DNA from: an uncultured bacterium
GTDB lineage: Bacteria > Planctomycetota > Phycisphaerae > Phycisphaerales > SM1A02
Length of the DNA: 14,774 nucleotides
Assembly (NCBI GenBank): GCA_903918555.1
Contig: CAIXEV010000726.1
Location: 1-14,774, forward strand
Reading direction: 5' to 3'
The position numbers and the translations under genes were made by a program. Positions 1-7,729 of the stretch are shown in pieces. Positions within the stretch are counted from its first letter, which is position 1. Each line of letters begins with the position of its first letter. The notes under the pieces are model-generated. The model was not told where the DNA came from, searched no databases, and saw nothing but the letters and a program-made list of their open reading frames with translations.

Positions 1-22
1 GTGTCTGGCAGGTGCCAGGCAC
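1..22. repeat. imperfect inverted repeat at the window edge
   Basis: Arms at 1-10 and 13-22 are complementary with one T/G exception (gtgtctggca and tgccaggcac), separated by GG. It lies just beyond the katG terminator in the direction of katG transcription. It could be the edge of a dispersed palindromic repeat, part of a bidirectional terminator, or the start of something outside the window. No gene is visible in 1-85 apart from this and the terminator. Confidence 0.5.
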
Positions 23-31
23 CAAGTTAAA

Positions 32-60
32 GCGCGCCCCGGCGGTGAGCCGGGGCGCGC
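32..60 (-). terminator. intrinsic terminator of katG
   Basis: A perfect 12-bp inverted repeat (arms 32-43 and 49-60, loop 44-48) lies 25 bp past the katG stop. Read on the minus strand, the GC-only stem is followed by TTTAACTT, a short U-rich tail. The stem is strong and the tail modest, so termination is likely but perhaps not complete. Confidence 0.75.
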
Positions 61-85
61 ATGAGCTCTCAATTGCCGACCACGC

Positions 86-2269
86 TCACGCGAGGTCGAA
101 GCGGTCGAGGTTCATCACCTTCGTCCACGCCGACACGAAGTCGCACACGAACTTGCCGTGCGCGTCGGCCGAGCCATACACCTCGCTCAGCGCGCGAAGC
201 TGCGAGTTCGAACCAAACGCGAGATCGACGCGCGTCGCCGTCCACTTCGCCTGACCCGACTTGCGGCAGCGGCCGTTGAACAGTTCCTCGTCCGCGGACG
301 CAGGCGTCCACTCGGTGCCGATGTCGAGCACCTCGATGAAGAAGTCGTTCGTGAGCTTGCCCGGGGTCTTCGTGAAGACGCCGAGCTGCGAGCCGTCGAA
401 GTTGGCTCCGAGCGCGCGCATGCCGCCGACGAGCACCGTCATCTCAGGCGCCGTGAGCGTGAGGAAGTCGGCCTTGTCGACGAGCAGGTGCTCGGCGCGA
501 CGCGGCAGGCTGTGCGCGAGGTAGTTGCGGAAGCCGTCGGCCGCCGGCTGGAGATACTTGAAGCTCTCGACATCGGTCTGCTCGGCGGTCGCGTCGGTGC
601 GGCCCGGCGTGAACGGCACGGAAACCGTGACGCCCGCGTCCTTCGCGGCCTTCTCGACGCCCGCGCAACCCGCGAGCACGATGAGGTCCGCGAGCGAGAT
701 CTGCTTCTTGCCGCCCGCGGCGTTGAACTCCGCGCGGATCTTCTCGAGCGCAGCGAGCACGATCGCAAGGCCGGCCGGGTTGTTGACCGCCCAGTCCTTC
801 TGCGGCGCCAGGCGAATGCGCGCGCCGTTCGCGCCACCGCGCTTGTCGGTGCCGCGGAAGGTCGACGCAGATGCCCACGCGGTGACGACGAGCTGCGAGA
901 CGCCGAGGCCCGACGCCAGCACCTTCGCCTTGAGCGCGGTGACATCGGCTGCGTTGACGAGCTCATGCGAGGCGGCAGGCAGCGGATCCTGCCAAATCAG
1001 CTCTTCCTTCGGCACAAGCACGCCGTGGTAGCGCGAGCGCGGACCCATGTCGCGGTGCGTGAGCTTGAACCACGCGCGCGCGAACGCGTCGGCGAACGCC
1101 TTCGGATCCTTGTGGAACTTGCGCGAGACCTTCTCGTACGCCGGGTCCATGCGCAGCGCGAGGTCGGTCGTCAACATGATGACGGTCTCGCGCTTCGACG
1201 CATCGTGCGCGGCCGGTGCCGTGACGCTCGAACCCTTCGGCACCCACTGATGGGCGCCTGCGGGGCTCTTCGTCAGCTCCCACTCGTTGCCGAAGAGCGT
1301 GTCGAAGTAGCCGTTGTCCCACTGCGTCGGGTTCGGCGTCCACGCGCCCTCGAGGCCGCTCGTGATGGTGTCGGCGCCGTGACCCTTGCCGTAGGAGTTC
1401 TTCCAGCCGAGGCCCATCTGGTGAAGCGGCGCGCCTTCCGGCTCCGCGCCCACATACTTCGATGGATCCGCCGCGCCGTGGGTCTTGCCGAAGGTGTGGC
1501 CGCCCGCGATCAGCGCGACGGTCTCCTCGTCGTTCATCGCCATGCGCTTGAAGGTCTCGCGGATGTCGTGCGCCGACGCGAGCGGATCAGGCTTGCCGTC
1601 GGGGCCTTCGGGGTTCACATAGATGAGGCCCATCTCAACCGCCGCAAGCGGGTTCTCGAGGAAGCGCTCGCCCGTGTAGCGCTCGGAGCCGCGCCACGCC
1701 TTCTCGGCGCCCCAGTAGGTCTCGTCCGGTTCCCAGGTATCGGCGCGGCCGCCGCCGAAACCGAAGGTCGTGAAGCCCATCGACTCGAGGGCGACATTGC
1801 CCGTGAGGATGAAGAGGTCGCCCCACGAGAGCTTCTGGCCATACTTCTGCTTGATCGGCCAGAGCAGGCGACGCGCCTTGTCGAGGTTCGCGTTGTCGGG
1901 CCAGCTGTTGAGCGGCGCGAAGCGCTGGAGGCCGGCGCCGCCGCCACCGCGGCCGTCGGCCACGCGGTAGGTGCCGGCGCTGTGCCACGCCATGCGGATG
2001 AAGAACGGGCCGTAGTGGCCGTAGTCGGCGGGCCACCACGGCTGCGACGAGGTCATGAGCGCGCGGAGATCGGCGCAGACCGCGTGGAGGTCAAGCGACT
2101 TGAACTCCTTCGCGTAGTCGAAGCCAGCGCCCATCGGGTCGGACTTCGCGGTGTTGCGCGCAAGCACCGTGAGGTCGAGCTGGTTCGGCCACCAGTCCTT
2201 GTTGTAGGTGCCGGAAGCGATGTTCTTGACGAAGGAGCCCGCGAACGGGCACTTGCTGGCGCTGGACAT
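86..2269 (-). CDS. katG: catalase-peroxidase KatG
   Basis: This is a bifunctional heme catalase-peroxidase that removes hydrogen peroxide in the cytoplasm; there is no signal peptide. The 727-residue length is normal for the family. The N-terminal domain has the distal triad Arg92, Trp95 and His96 (in IRMAWHSAGTYR) and the proximal heme ligand His258 (in AGGHTFGKTHG) with Asp369 (in LTTDLALR). Tyr217 (LIYVNPEGP) and Met243 (RMAMND) are spaced as in known KatGs to form the Met-Tyr-Trp adduct with Trp95 that the catalase reaction needs. Arg413 (in RDMGPRSRY) matches the mobile arginine. The inactive C-terminal duplicate domain is complete to the stop. The ATG start has AGGAG six bases upstream. 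The S15 peptidase gene lies 97 bp upstream in the same direction, so read-through is possible, although an inverted repeat separates them. No OxyR or PerR/Fur box was recognised. Confidence 0.98.
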   Translation of the reverse strand: MSSASKCPFAGSFVKNIASGTYNKDWWPNQLDLTVLARNTAKSDPMGAGFDYAKEFKSLDLHAVCADLRALMTSSQPWWPADYGHYGPFFIRMAWHSAGTYRVADGRGGGGAGLQRFAPLNSWPDNANLDKARRLLWPIKQKYGQKLSWGDLFILTGNVALESMGFTTFGFGGGRADTWEPDETYWGAEKAWRGSERYTGERFLENPLAAVEMGLIYVNPEGPDGKPDPLASAHDIRETFKRMAMNDEETVALIAGGHTFGKTHGAADPSKYVGAEPEGAPLHQMGLGWKNSYGKGHGADTITSGLEGAWTPNPTQWDNGYFDTLFGNEWELTKSPAGAHQWVPKGSSVTAPAAHDASKRETVIMLTTDLALRMDPAYEKVSRKFHKDPKAFADAFARAWFKLTHRDMGPRSRYHGVLVPKEELIWQDPLPAASHELVNAADVTALKAKVLASGLGVSQLVVTAWASASTFRGTDKRGGANGARIRLAPQKDWAVNNPAGLAIVLAALEKIRAEFNAAGGKKQISLADLIVLAGCAGVEKAAKDAGVTVSVPFTPGRTDATAEQTDVESFKYLQPAADGFRNYLAHSLPRRAEHLLVDKADFLTLTAPEMTVLVGGMRALGANFDGSQLGVFTKTPGKLTNDFFIEVLDIGTEWTPASADEELFNGRCRKSGQAKWTATRVDLAFGSNSQLRALSEVYGSADAHGKFVCDFVSAWTKVMNLDRFDLA

Positions 2270-2275
2270 GTCGGT

Positions 2276-2280
2276 CTCCT
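2276..2280 (-). promoter_or_regulatory. ribosome binding site of katG
   Basis: The minus strand reads AGGAG here, six bases before the katG ATG. This fixes the start and argues against the frameshifted peptidase reading frame that runs through this stretch. Confidence 0.8.
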
Positions 2281-2337
2281 ATGACCCCAAGCTCGGGGGT
2301 GCGAAGCGTAGCAAGGCGCGCGCGACGCGAGGGCGTC

Positions 2338-2354
2338 CAACTTCCGCGAAGTTG
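2338..2354. promoter_or_regulatory. perfect inverted repeat between peptidase gene and katG
   Basis: Seven-bp arms (CAACTTC at 2338-2344, GAAGTTG at 2348-2354) flank CGC. The repeat lies 12 bp after the peptidase stop and 68 bp upstream of the katG start. It could be a weak terminator for the peptidase transcript, though no U-tract follows, or an operator for katG. It does not match the Fur or PerR consensus. The rest of the 97-bp gap shows a weak ACCCC/GGGGT hairpin at 2284-2300 and no convincing promoter. Confidence 0.4.
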
Positions 2355-2366
2355 TGCGGCCGCGCG

Positions 2367-4341
2367 TCAGTCCATCTTCGCCGCGATCGCCGCGGCGAGC
2401 GCATCCGCCCCGCCGACCACGGGCAGCTCGAGCGAGGTGCCGCCGAGGTCGACGGTGAGCTTCGTGCCCGCCTTCGGCCAGAGCGTGAAGTCGCGGTCGC
2501 TGCTGAAGATCATGAGCGCAAGCCGCTTGCCCGCCGCGATCACCTGGTCGTCGGGCTCGAGCTCGAACGACAGGTCGTAGAAGCGCCCGGGCTCGAGCGG
2601 CTCCTGCTTCTCGAGCGACGCGTGGTTGCGCGGGTCGGCCCAGCCGCGGGTGATGATGTCGACCTTCGGGGAGCGCTTCTTGCCCGCGTTCTTGCCCGCG
2701 TTCTTGCCCCCCGTTCTCGCCACCGTCGCCGCTCCCGTCGCCGCTCTCGTCGCCAGCCCCTTGCTGAGCGATCGCCACGAGCCAGACCGACAGGTTCGCA
2801 GCCGGCTTGTCGCAGGCCACGCGGATGTTCAGCTTCGCAGTGCCCGAGAGATGCAGCGGAGCCGCAAGCGGCGGCAGCGCGTAGAGCAGCCGGTGCGGCG
2901 ACTTTGCGGCCCTCGCGAGCGCGGTGCCGCTCTTGGCGACATCGTCGACGAGCGTCTCGCGCGTTGACTCGCCGGAGACCTCGGGCTTCGACGCCCCAAG
3001 CTCGAGCGCACCGATCTCGCCACCACCCGCGCACGGGCGCAGGACGACGGACTTCGCCTCGGGATTCGGCCAATCCGCGTACGGCGTCGGCGCATTCCGC
3101 GAGTCGCCCTCGCGCACGACGAGGCACGCCGGATCGTCAACGACGCCGTTCTCCACGCCGTACAGCCAATGCGTGAACCAGCGGTTCATCACCTCGAACG
3201 GCGGATCGCCGCCATGACCGCCCTGATGAAGATAGAGCCGCGCGGGCACGCCCCGCTTCTTCAGCTGCGTGTAGACATGCGTGCTGTGCGACGGCATGAC
3301 ATTCCAGTCGCCCAGGCCGTGCGAGAGCATCGTCGGCGTCTTGATGCCGTCAAGCTGCAGCCAGTAGTCGCGCGCCTTCCAGAAGTCGTTCCAGTCGCCC
3401 GTGCGGCGGTCGATGCCGGCGAGCAGTTCGCCCTCGAGAACGCGCTCATCGGCCGCGGCGCGCTTCGCGGGGTCGCCGCTGTGGATGAACTGGTAGAGCA
3501 CATCCATGTCCTCGCCCATGTAGCCGCCCGGGTGACGCACGAGGCCGTTCGCGCGGTAGTAGCGGTAGTACGAGGTGTTCGGCGCGACGGGCACGATGGC
3601 CGCAAGCCCGTCGACGCCGGTCGACGCCGCCGCGATGCAGAGCGTTCCGTTGTACGAGGTGCCCGTCATGCCGACCTTGCCGGTCGACCAGAAGGCCTTG
3701 ACCTCGTCGCCGCCCTCGGGCTTGGTGAATCCCTTCGCGCGTCCGTTCAGCCAGTCGATCACGGCCTTCGGCGCAAGCGCCTCGTTCGCGCCACCGCAGG
3801 TCGGCACACCTTGCGAAAGGCCCGTGCCCGGCGACGAAGAGTGCACCACCGCGAATCCCCGCGGCACCCACTCTGCGACAAGGCCGTCGCTGATCCGCAG
3901 CTTGTTCGGGTTGAACGCGATGGCAGGCGGCGCGTCGTGCGGCTCGGGCGTTTCGTCGAGCTCGTGCCGCGGGTTCCACACATACTTGGGGGACTCCGCC
4001 GCGACGGCCGCGAAGTACGGGCTCGTCTCGTAGATGACCGCGACCTTGAGTCCGCCCTCGGTCTGGCTCGGCCGCGTGACATCGACATGCATGCGGTCGC
4101 GCGCGCCGTCGCCGTCGGAGTCGAACTCGGTCTCGACCCAGAGCACCTCGCGGATCCACAGCCTCGCGTCGGAGAACGCCTCGACCACCTGCGCCTGCCC
4201 GTCGACGAATGTCGGCGCGTCGGTGGCGCGGGCGCCGGCCGTGGCGAGCGCGGTCGCGACCGCAACCACGACCGCAAGGCCGCGCGGCAGGCGGCGGATG
4301 AAAGCGGAATCGGTCGGACGGAATCGTCGATTTGCGTGCAT
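2367..4341 (-). CDS. exported Xaa-Pro dipeptidyl-peptidase, S15 family, frameshifted
   Basis: This is a serine peptidase of the PepX/S15 alpha/beta-hydrolase group; the family removes X-Pro dipeptides from N-termini, and some relatives act on other acyl substrates. A signal peptide (basic residues 16-20, hydrophobic 21-38) predicts export. The catalytic serine is Ser229 in GTSYNG, with Asp345 in HGLGDWN and His376 in LHQGGHGG. The C-terminal beta-domain follows. The frame breaks at six Gs (plus-strand C at 2707-2712). Removing one G joins residue 545 to the expected ending, with VDIITRGWADP and LMIFSSDRDFTLWP, and gives a 657-residue protein. Read without correction, the frame runs on to 2053 inside katG and makes no family sequence. 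The break lies in a hydrophilic Gly/Asp/Lys/Asn linker of 12-nt repeats, so it may be a sequencing error, a phase-variable tract, slippage, or a recent pseudogene. AAGGAG lies five bases before the ATG. It is divergent from the 4437 gene. Confidence 0.88.
2690..2760 (-). repeat. low-complexity linker repeats with G6 tract in the peptidase gene
   Basis: Read on the minus strand, GGCGAC-type units encoding Gly-Asp/Ser are followed by the six-G run, then GGCAAGAACGCG twice and a partial third copy. In the corrected frame this encodes a Gly-Lys-Asn-Ala linker. The segment contains the frameshift, and repeat slippage here would change the linker length. Confidence 0.8.
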
Positions 4342-4346
4342 GCAGG

Positions 4347-4352
4347 CTCCTT
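4347..4352 (-). promoter_or_regulatory. ribosome binding site of the S15 peptidase
   Basis: AAGGAG on the minus strand, five bases before the ATG at 4341. The 95-bp divergent spacer 4342-4436 must hold promoters for both directions. A TATCCT at 4388-4393 could be a plus-strand -10 element, but it has no matching -35, so I do not annotate it. Confidence 0.75.
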
Positions 4353-4436
4353 GGCGGGCGGGGCCGCATCGTACGAGCCCGCGGCAGTATCCTGCTCCTT
4401 CGAAAATCCCGTTTCACCCGCTCAGGAGTTCTCGCC

Positions 4437-4940
4437 GTGTTTGACACCGTCTGGCCAAGCCTCTCCCCCGCGTTCCGCGACGAGCTGACCCTGCAGTGCG
4501 TGAAGCAGCTGCGGACCTCGCCCGACGAATGCGACGCCTTCGCGCGCGTGGTGGCCGACATCATCAAGGCGCGCGCGCAGACCGTGAAGTCGCAGTGGCG
4601 GCTGTCGGACATCTTCGGCACGACCCGCGCGATCGCGCGTGAACCGCGTCGCGCCGCGCCGTTCTTCGGCATCACCTACATGACCGCGCGCAAGGCCGAC
4701 CTCACGGCGCTCTACACCGCGCTCGGCGTCGCGCACACCGACCTCACCGTCGCCGATTCGTCGGCGATCGAGCAGCCGCCCACGCAGGCGCAGTTCGCGT
4801 CGGTGCTCGCGAAGGGCCTCGACGGAGTCTCGACCGAGAGCCTCCGCTGCATGATCGCGATCATCGCCGACACGGGGATCGACGCCTGGCAGGCGCCCGC
4901 CCGCGAGGCGATGGCGCAGCATCTCGCCGCCGCGCGCTGA
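4437..4940 (+). CDS. hypothetical cytoplasmic protein
   Basis: I do not recognise this 167-residue protein. The GTG start is chosen because AGGAG lies eight bases upstream (4424-4428) and because the earlier in-frame ATG at 4332 would overlap the start of the divergent peptidase gene. It has no signal peptide or membrane segment. The sequence is mixed charged and predicted mainly helical, with a basic central part (residues about 40-80, containing SDIFGTTRAIAREPRR) and an acidic-to-neutral C-terminal half. Two cysteines, near residues 22 and 138, form no metal motif. The membrane-protein gene follows 85 bp downstream in the same direction, but a hairpin at 4957-4979 lies between them. Codon bias toward G/C at third positions matches the neighbours, which supports it being a real gene. 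Confidence 0.75.
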   Translation: MFDTVWPSLSPAFRDELTLQCVKQLRTSPDECDAFARVVADIIKARAQTVKSQWRLSDIFGTTRAIAREPRRAAPFFGITYMTARKADLTALYTALGVAHTDLTVADSSAIEQPPTQAQFASVLAKGLDGVSTESLRCMIAIIADTGIDAWQAPAREAMAQHLAAAR

Positions 4941-4956
4941 TCACCCGACCGAACGG

Positions 4957-4979
4957 CGCAGGGCGAATCGCGCCTTGCG
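4957..4979 (+). terminator. possible terminator hairpin after the hypothetical gene
   Basis: Arms CGCAGGGCG (4957-4965) and CGCCTTGCG (4971-4979) pair over nine positions with one G-U, around the loop AATCG. TTCCTC follows, a poor U-tract. It lies 16 bp after the stop at 4940 and 46 bp before the next start, so it could equally be a leader structure of the membrane-protein gene. Confidence 0.4.
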
Positions 4980-5025
4980 TTCCTCATGCCGCATCCGAAC
5001 GCGAAGCGTCCGCGAAGGTCCTCCA

Positions 5026-5442
5026 ATGCTCGACTCGCTCTCCGCGCCCCACTTCCGCCCATGGATGCGCACCTGGCTCATGGCCGCGGCGATCTACAAC
5101 CTCATCTGGGGCGCGTGGGTCGTGCTCGCACCCGACCACCTCTTCACGCTCGTCGGCATGGATCCGCTCACCGCCCCCGGCCGCGGCATCTGGCAATGCC
5201 TCGGCATGGTGATCGGCGTCTACGGCATCGGCTACTGGTGCGCGAGCCGCGACCCCGTGCGCCACTGGCCGATCGTCTTCGTCGGCCTCTTGGGCAAGAT
5301 CTTCGGGCCGATCGGCTTCATCTGGACCGCCACCCGCGGCGAGATCCCGTGGGCCTTCGGCGTCACGATCCCGACCAATGACCTCCTCTGGTGGATTCCG
5401 TTCGCGCTGATCCTTCGCGCGGCGTGGACCCGCCCTCGCTGA
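5026..5442 (+). CDS. small four-helix membrane protein, unknown function
   Basis: This is a 138-residue inner-membrane protein with four predicted transmembrane helices at about residues 15-35, 55-73, 81-101 and 117-132. The loops are short and the C-terminus is basic. Tryptophans and glycines are common, as in the segments WGAWVVLAPDHLF and GLLGKIFGPIGFIW. It has the look of the small hypothetical membrane proteins found in planctomycetes and related phyla, but I cannot assign a family or function. The ATG at 5026 is preferred over the upstream in-frame ATG at 4975 because AAGG lies seven bases before it and because the upstream extension is arginine-rich and overlaps the hairpin. It may be co-transcribed with the 4437 gene. 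Confidence 0.8.
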   Translation: MLDSLSAPHFRPWMRTWLMAAAIYNLIWGAWVVLAPDHLFTLVGMDPLTAPGRGIWQCLGMVIGVYGIGYWCASRDPVRHWPIVFVGLLGKIFGPIGFIWTATRGEIPWAFGVTIPTNDLLWWIPFALILRAAWTRPR

Positions 5443-5465
5443 GAGCGCCGATACTTCGATGGGCT

Positions 5466-5485
5466 GCGCGCGATCCGCGCGCTTT
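5466..5485 (+). terminator. possible terminator after the membrane-protein gene
   Basis: Seven-bp arms GCGCGCG (5466-5472) and CGCGCGC (5476-5482) flank ATC and are followed by TTT. It lies 23 bp past the stop at 5442. The stem is strong and the U-tract is minimal. The rest of the 182-bp gap up to 5624 shows no gene or convincing promoter. Confidence 0.45.
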
Positions 5486-5624
5486 CGCGCCGTCCGCGCG
5501 GCATCACGCGGCCAGATTCGCCTCAGTCGGTCCCTCGGGCCGCAACAACGGCCTCCACGCTGCGTTGATGCGCAACGGCGACGCACCGTCGCCCGTCCGC
5601 ACCGACCCGAGCAACGAGCCGACC

Positions 5625-7070
5625 ATGCACATCCCGCGTCCCTCCGCGAACCGCCCTCTTGCGCTCCGACACGCCGCGCTCTCGCTGACCGTCCTCGCCC
5701 TGCTCCCGTCCGCGAGCCTCGCCGATTGCCCCGCCGACCTCTCGGGTGACGGCGTCGTCGACGGCAGCGACCTCTCCTCGGTTCTCTCGGGCTGGGGCAC
5801 CGCTTCGGGCGACATCACCGGCGACGGCACGACCGACGGCAACGACATGGCGATCGTCCTCAACTCGTGGGGCGCGTGTCCGACGGGTCCGATCGAGTGG
5901 ACGCTCATCACGACGACCAACGGCACGACGACCTCTGCGATCGACGCGAGCGGTGCATCGGTGAAGACCTGGACAGGCGCAGCCGCGGGCGCGAGCGTGG
6001 CGTACCTTCGCGCGGATGGCTCGCTCGTGCGGCCCACGGTCCATGCCGCCGGCGCGTTCAACGGCCCGGCGCGCGGCGGCCGCATTCAGATCTTCAACAA
6101 CGCGGGCACGCTCACCAACGACCTGCTCGTGTCCACGGCGGCATTCCAGCAGCATCACGACATCCGTCCGATGCCCAACGGCAACATCCTCTGCATCGTC
6201 TGGGAGGCGCGCACGCTCGCCGAAGCGCAGGCCGCGGGGCGCCAGAACGCGACGGGCGCCCTCTGGCCCGACTCGATCATCGAGATCCGCCCGACCGGAG
6301 CCACCACCTACGACATCGTCTGGCGCTGGAACATGTGGGATCACCTGATCCAGGATGTGAACCCGGCGCTCGCGAACTATGGCGTCGTCGCCGATCACCC
6401 CGAGCTCATCGACATCAACCTCGGCACGGCCACGAGCGGCAACTGGTCGCACTTCAACGCGATCGACTACGACCCCGTGCGCGATCAGATCATCTTCACC
6501 TCGCGCACGCTCAACGAGGTCTTCGTGATCGACCACTCGACGACCACGGCGGAGGCCGCGGGTCACACGGGCGGCAACGCGGGGCGTGGCGGCGACATCC
6601 TCTACCGCTGGGGAAATCCCGCGAATTACCGGCGTGGAACCGCCACCAACCGCTTCCTCCATGTCGTGCACGGCGCCACCTGGATCGACGCGGGGCTCCC
6701 CGGCGCGGGCAACATCATGGTCTTCAACAACGGCGATCGCACCGGCACCGCCAACGACTACTCGACGGTGATGGAGATCGTGCCGCCGCGCGACGCCGCG
6801 GGCAACTACACCATCAGCGCAGGCAGCGCCTTTGGTCCCACCGCGCCCGTCTGGAGCTACGGCGCGCCCGGCCAGTTTTATGGCGGCCCGACGCAGTGCG
6901 GCGCGTTCCGAACCCTCGACAACACGACGATCATCACGCTCTCGAACAGCGGTCGCATCTTCGAGGTCGACGCCGCGGGCAACACCATCTGGAACCGCAA
7001 GAACACGGGGCTCACGATCGCCCGCGCACCGCGCTACCGCTCGGTGAACGGGGCGTGGGTCGGGCCGTGA
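5625..7070 (+). CDS. exported arylsulfotransferase-like protein with N-terminal dockerin-like doublet
   Basis: This 481-residue protein has a signal peptide (hydrophobic 17-33, likely cleaved after Ser-Leu-Ala33). Two calcium-loop repeats follow: DLSGDGVVDGSDLSSVLSGWG at 38-58 and DITGDGTTDGNDMAIVLNSWG at 63-83, flanked by Cys35 and Cys85. They are the dockerin/EF-hand-like type common in planctomycete secreted proteins, usually at the C-terminus rather than here. Residues 90-481 resemble the arylsulfotransferase (ASST) beta-propeller family, which moves sulfate between phenols without PAPS. The supporting histidines are His177/178 in QQHHDIRPMPNGN, His276 in NWSHFNAIDYDP and His346/349 in HVVHGATWI before IMVFNNG. 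I cannot say which is the sulfate-carrying residue. The ATG at 5625 is chosen because it places the signal peptide at the N-terminus; the ribosome site is weak. The stop is 21 bp from the convergent flavoprotein stop. Substrate unknown. Confidence 0.82.
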   Translation: MHIPRPSANRPLALRHAALSLTVLALLPSASLADCPADLSGDGVVDGSDLSSVLSGWGTASGDITGDGTTDGNDMAIVLNSWGACPTGPIEWTLITTTNGTTTSAIDASGASVKTWTGAAAGASVAYLRADGSLVRPTVHAAGAFNGPARGGRIQIFNNAGTLTNDLLVSTAAFQQHHDIRPMPNGNILCIVWEARTLAEAQAAGRQNATGALWPDSIIEIRPTGATTYDIVWRWNMWDHLIQDVNPALANYGVVADHPELIDINLGTATSGNWSHFNAIDYDPVRDQIIFTSRTLNEVFVIDHSTTTAEAAGHTGGNAGRGGDILYRWGNPANYRRGTATNRFLHVVHGATWIDAGLPGAGNIMVFNNGDRTGTANDYSTVMEIVPPRDAAGNYTISAGSAFGPTAPVWSYGAPGQFYGGPTQCGAFRTLDNTTIITLSNSGRIFEVDAAGNTIWNRKNTGLTIARAPRYRSVNGAWVGP

Positions 7071-7091
7071 GCCACGCACGGTCCGCGCCGG

Positions 7092-7691
7092 TCAGGGTTC
7101 GATCCAGCCGCCCTGCCACGCTCCGTTGATGTCGAGCGCGAAGCGCGCGCGCTGGTGGCCTTCGCTCGCGAGATACAACCAGTCGATCGCGGTGGCGCGC
7201 GTCACGACCAGCGCGAAGTTCGCGCGGCCGGGCTGCGTTTCCTCCTCGGTCGGACGACGGTCGCGCACGGCTTCGGGAAGGTTCGGCGACGGCGCGTCGC
7301 AGGGCTCGCCTGGCGCACGCGGCGCGAGATAGCAGCGGCGGCTCGTGACGGCGCTGCGGGTCCATGCGTCGTCGGCGCGCGGGCCATCGGCGACGACTTC
7401 CGCCATCGCCGCGATGCGCAGCTGCAGCTTGCGGCCTTCGTCGTAGAAGTGCCACGCCACGCGCGGGTTCGCGCTGATCTCGGCGACCTTGCCGCTGCGG
7501 AGATCGGTGTGGCAGTGGATCTCACCCGCTTCCGCGATCACGCGCCGCAACACGACCGCGCGCGCCTGCGGAGCGCCGTCGAGCCCGAGCGATGCGATCA
7601 CCGGAACATGAAAGCCGTGGCGCCGGTCGACGGCGCCACGGCCTAGTTCGTTCCAACAGGAGCGGAGGATGTTCGCAAGCGAGTCGGTCAC
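7092..7691 (-). CDS. pyridoxamine 5'-phosphate oxidase family protein
   Basis: This is a 199-residue cytoplasmic split-barrel flavoprotein predicted to bind FMN. Residues 41-51 (PQARAVVLRRV) and 61-93 (HTDLRSGKVAEISANPRV, then WHFYDEGRKLQLR) match the FMN-binding core of the group, and SRRCYL (117-122) with the Pro-rich loop after it is typical of this PNPOx-like subfamily. These proteins often lack pyridoxamine-phosphate oxidase activity, so the substrate is unknown and I do not call it pdxH. The start is a GTG with no clear ribosome site. It overlaps the stop of a three-codon ATG ORF (7688-7699), which may allow translational coupling. It is downstream of the sugar-binding-protein gene in the same direction with a 78-bp gap holding a direct repeat, and a functional link to sugar uptake is not evident. 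Confidence 0.88.
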   Translation of the reverse strand: MTDSLANILRSCWNELGRGAVDRRHGFHVPVIASLGLDGAPQARAVVLRRVIAEAGEIHCHTDLRSGKVAEISANPRVAWHFYDEGRKLQLRIAAMAEVVADGPRADDAWTRSAVTSRRCYLAPRAPGEPCDAPSPNLPEAVRDRRPTEEETQPGRANFALVVTRATAIDWLYLASEGHQRARFALDINGAWQGGWIEP

Positions 7692-7698
7692 GCGGTCA

Positions 7699-7718
7699 TA
7701 GCACCAGAGGGAGCCGCC
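7699..7718. repeat. 20-bp direct repeat, copy 1
   Basis: The unit tagcaccagagggagccgcc occurs here and again at 7730-7749, exactly, with 11 bp between copies. This copy overlaps the first bases upstream of the flavoprotein start. Confidence 0.9.
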
Positions 7719-7729
7719 CCTCGCGTTCC

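Noticed and set aside
158..2284. Long plus-strand ORF opposite katG
   Set aside because: It is Arg/Ala/Glu-rich with no recognisable motif, on the other strand of a fully supported katG. Such shadows are expected at this GC content.
2053..4341. Uncorrected 762-residue reading of the peptidase frame
   Set aside because: After the G6 tract the translation loses all family similarity, becomes Arg/Ala-rich and overlaps katG in another frame, while the alternative frame continues the family exactly.
4332..4436. Upstream ATG extension of the 4437 gene
   Set aside because: It would overlap the start of the divergent peptidase gene and has no ribosome site, while GTG at 4437 has AGGAG at good spacing.
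5391..5624. Upstream extension of the arylsulfotransferase-like ORF
   Set aside because: It would start inside the membrane-protein gene and bury the signal peptide about 78 residues into the protein.
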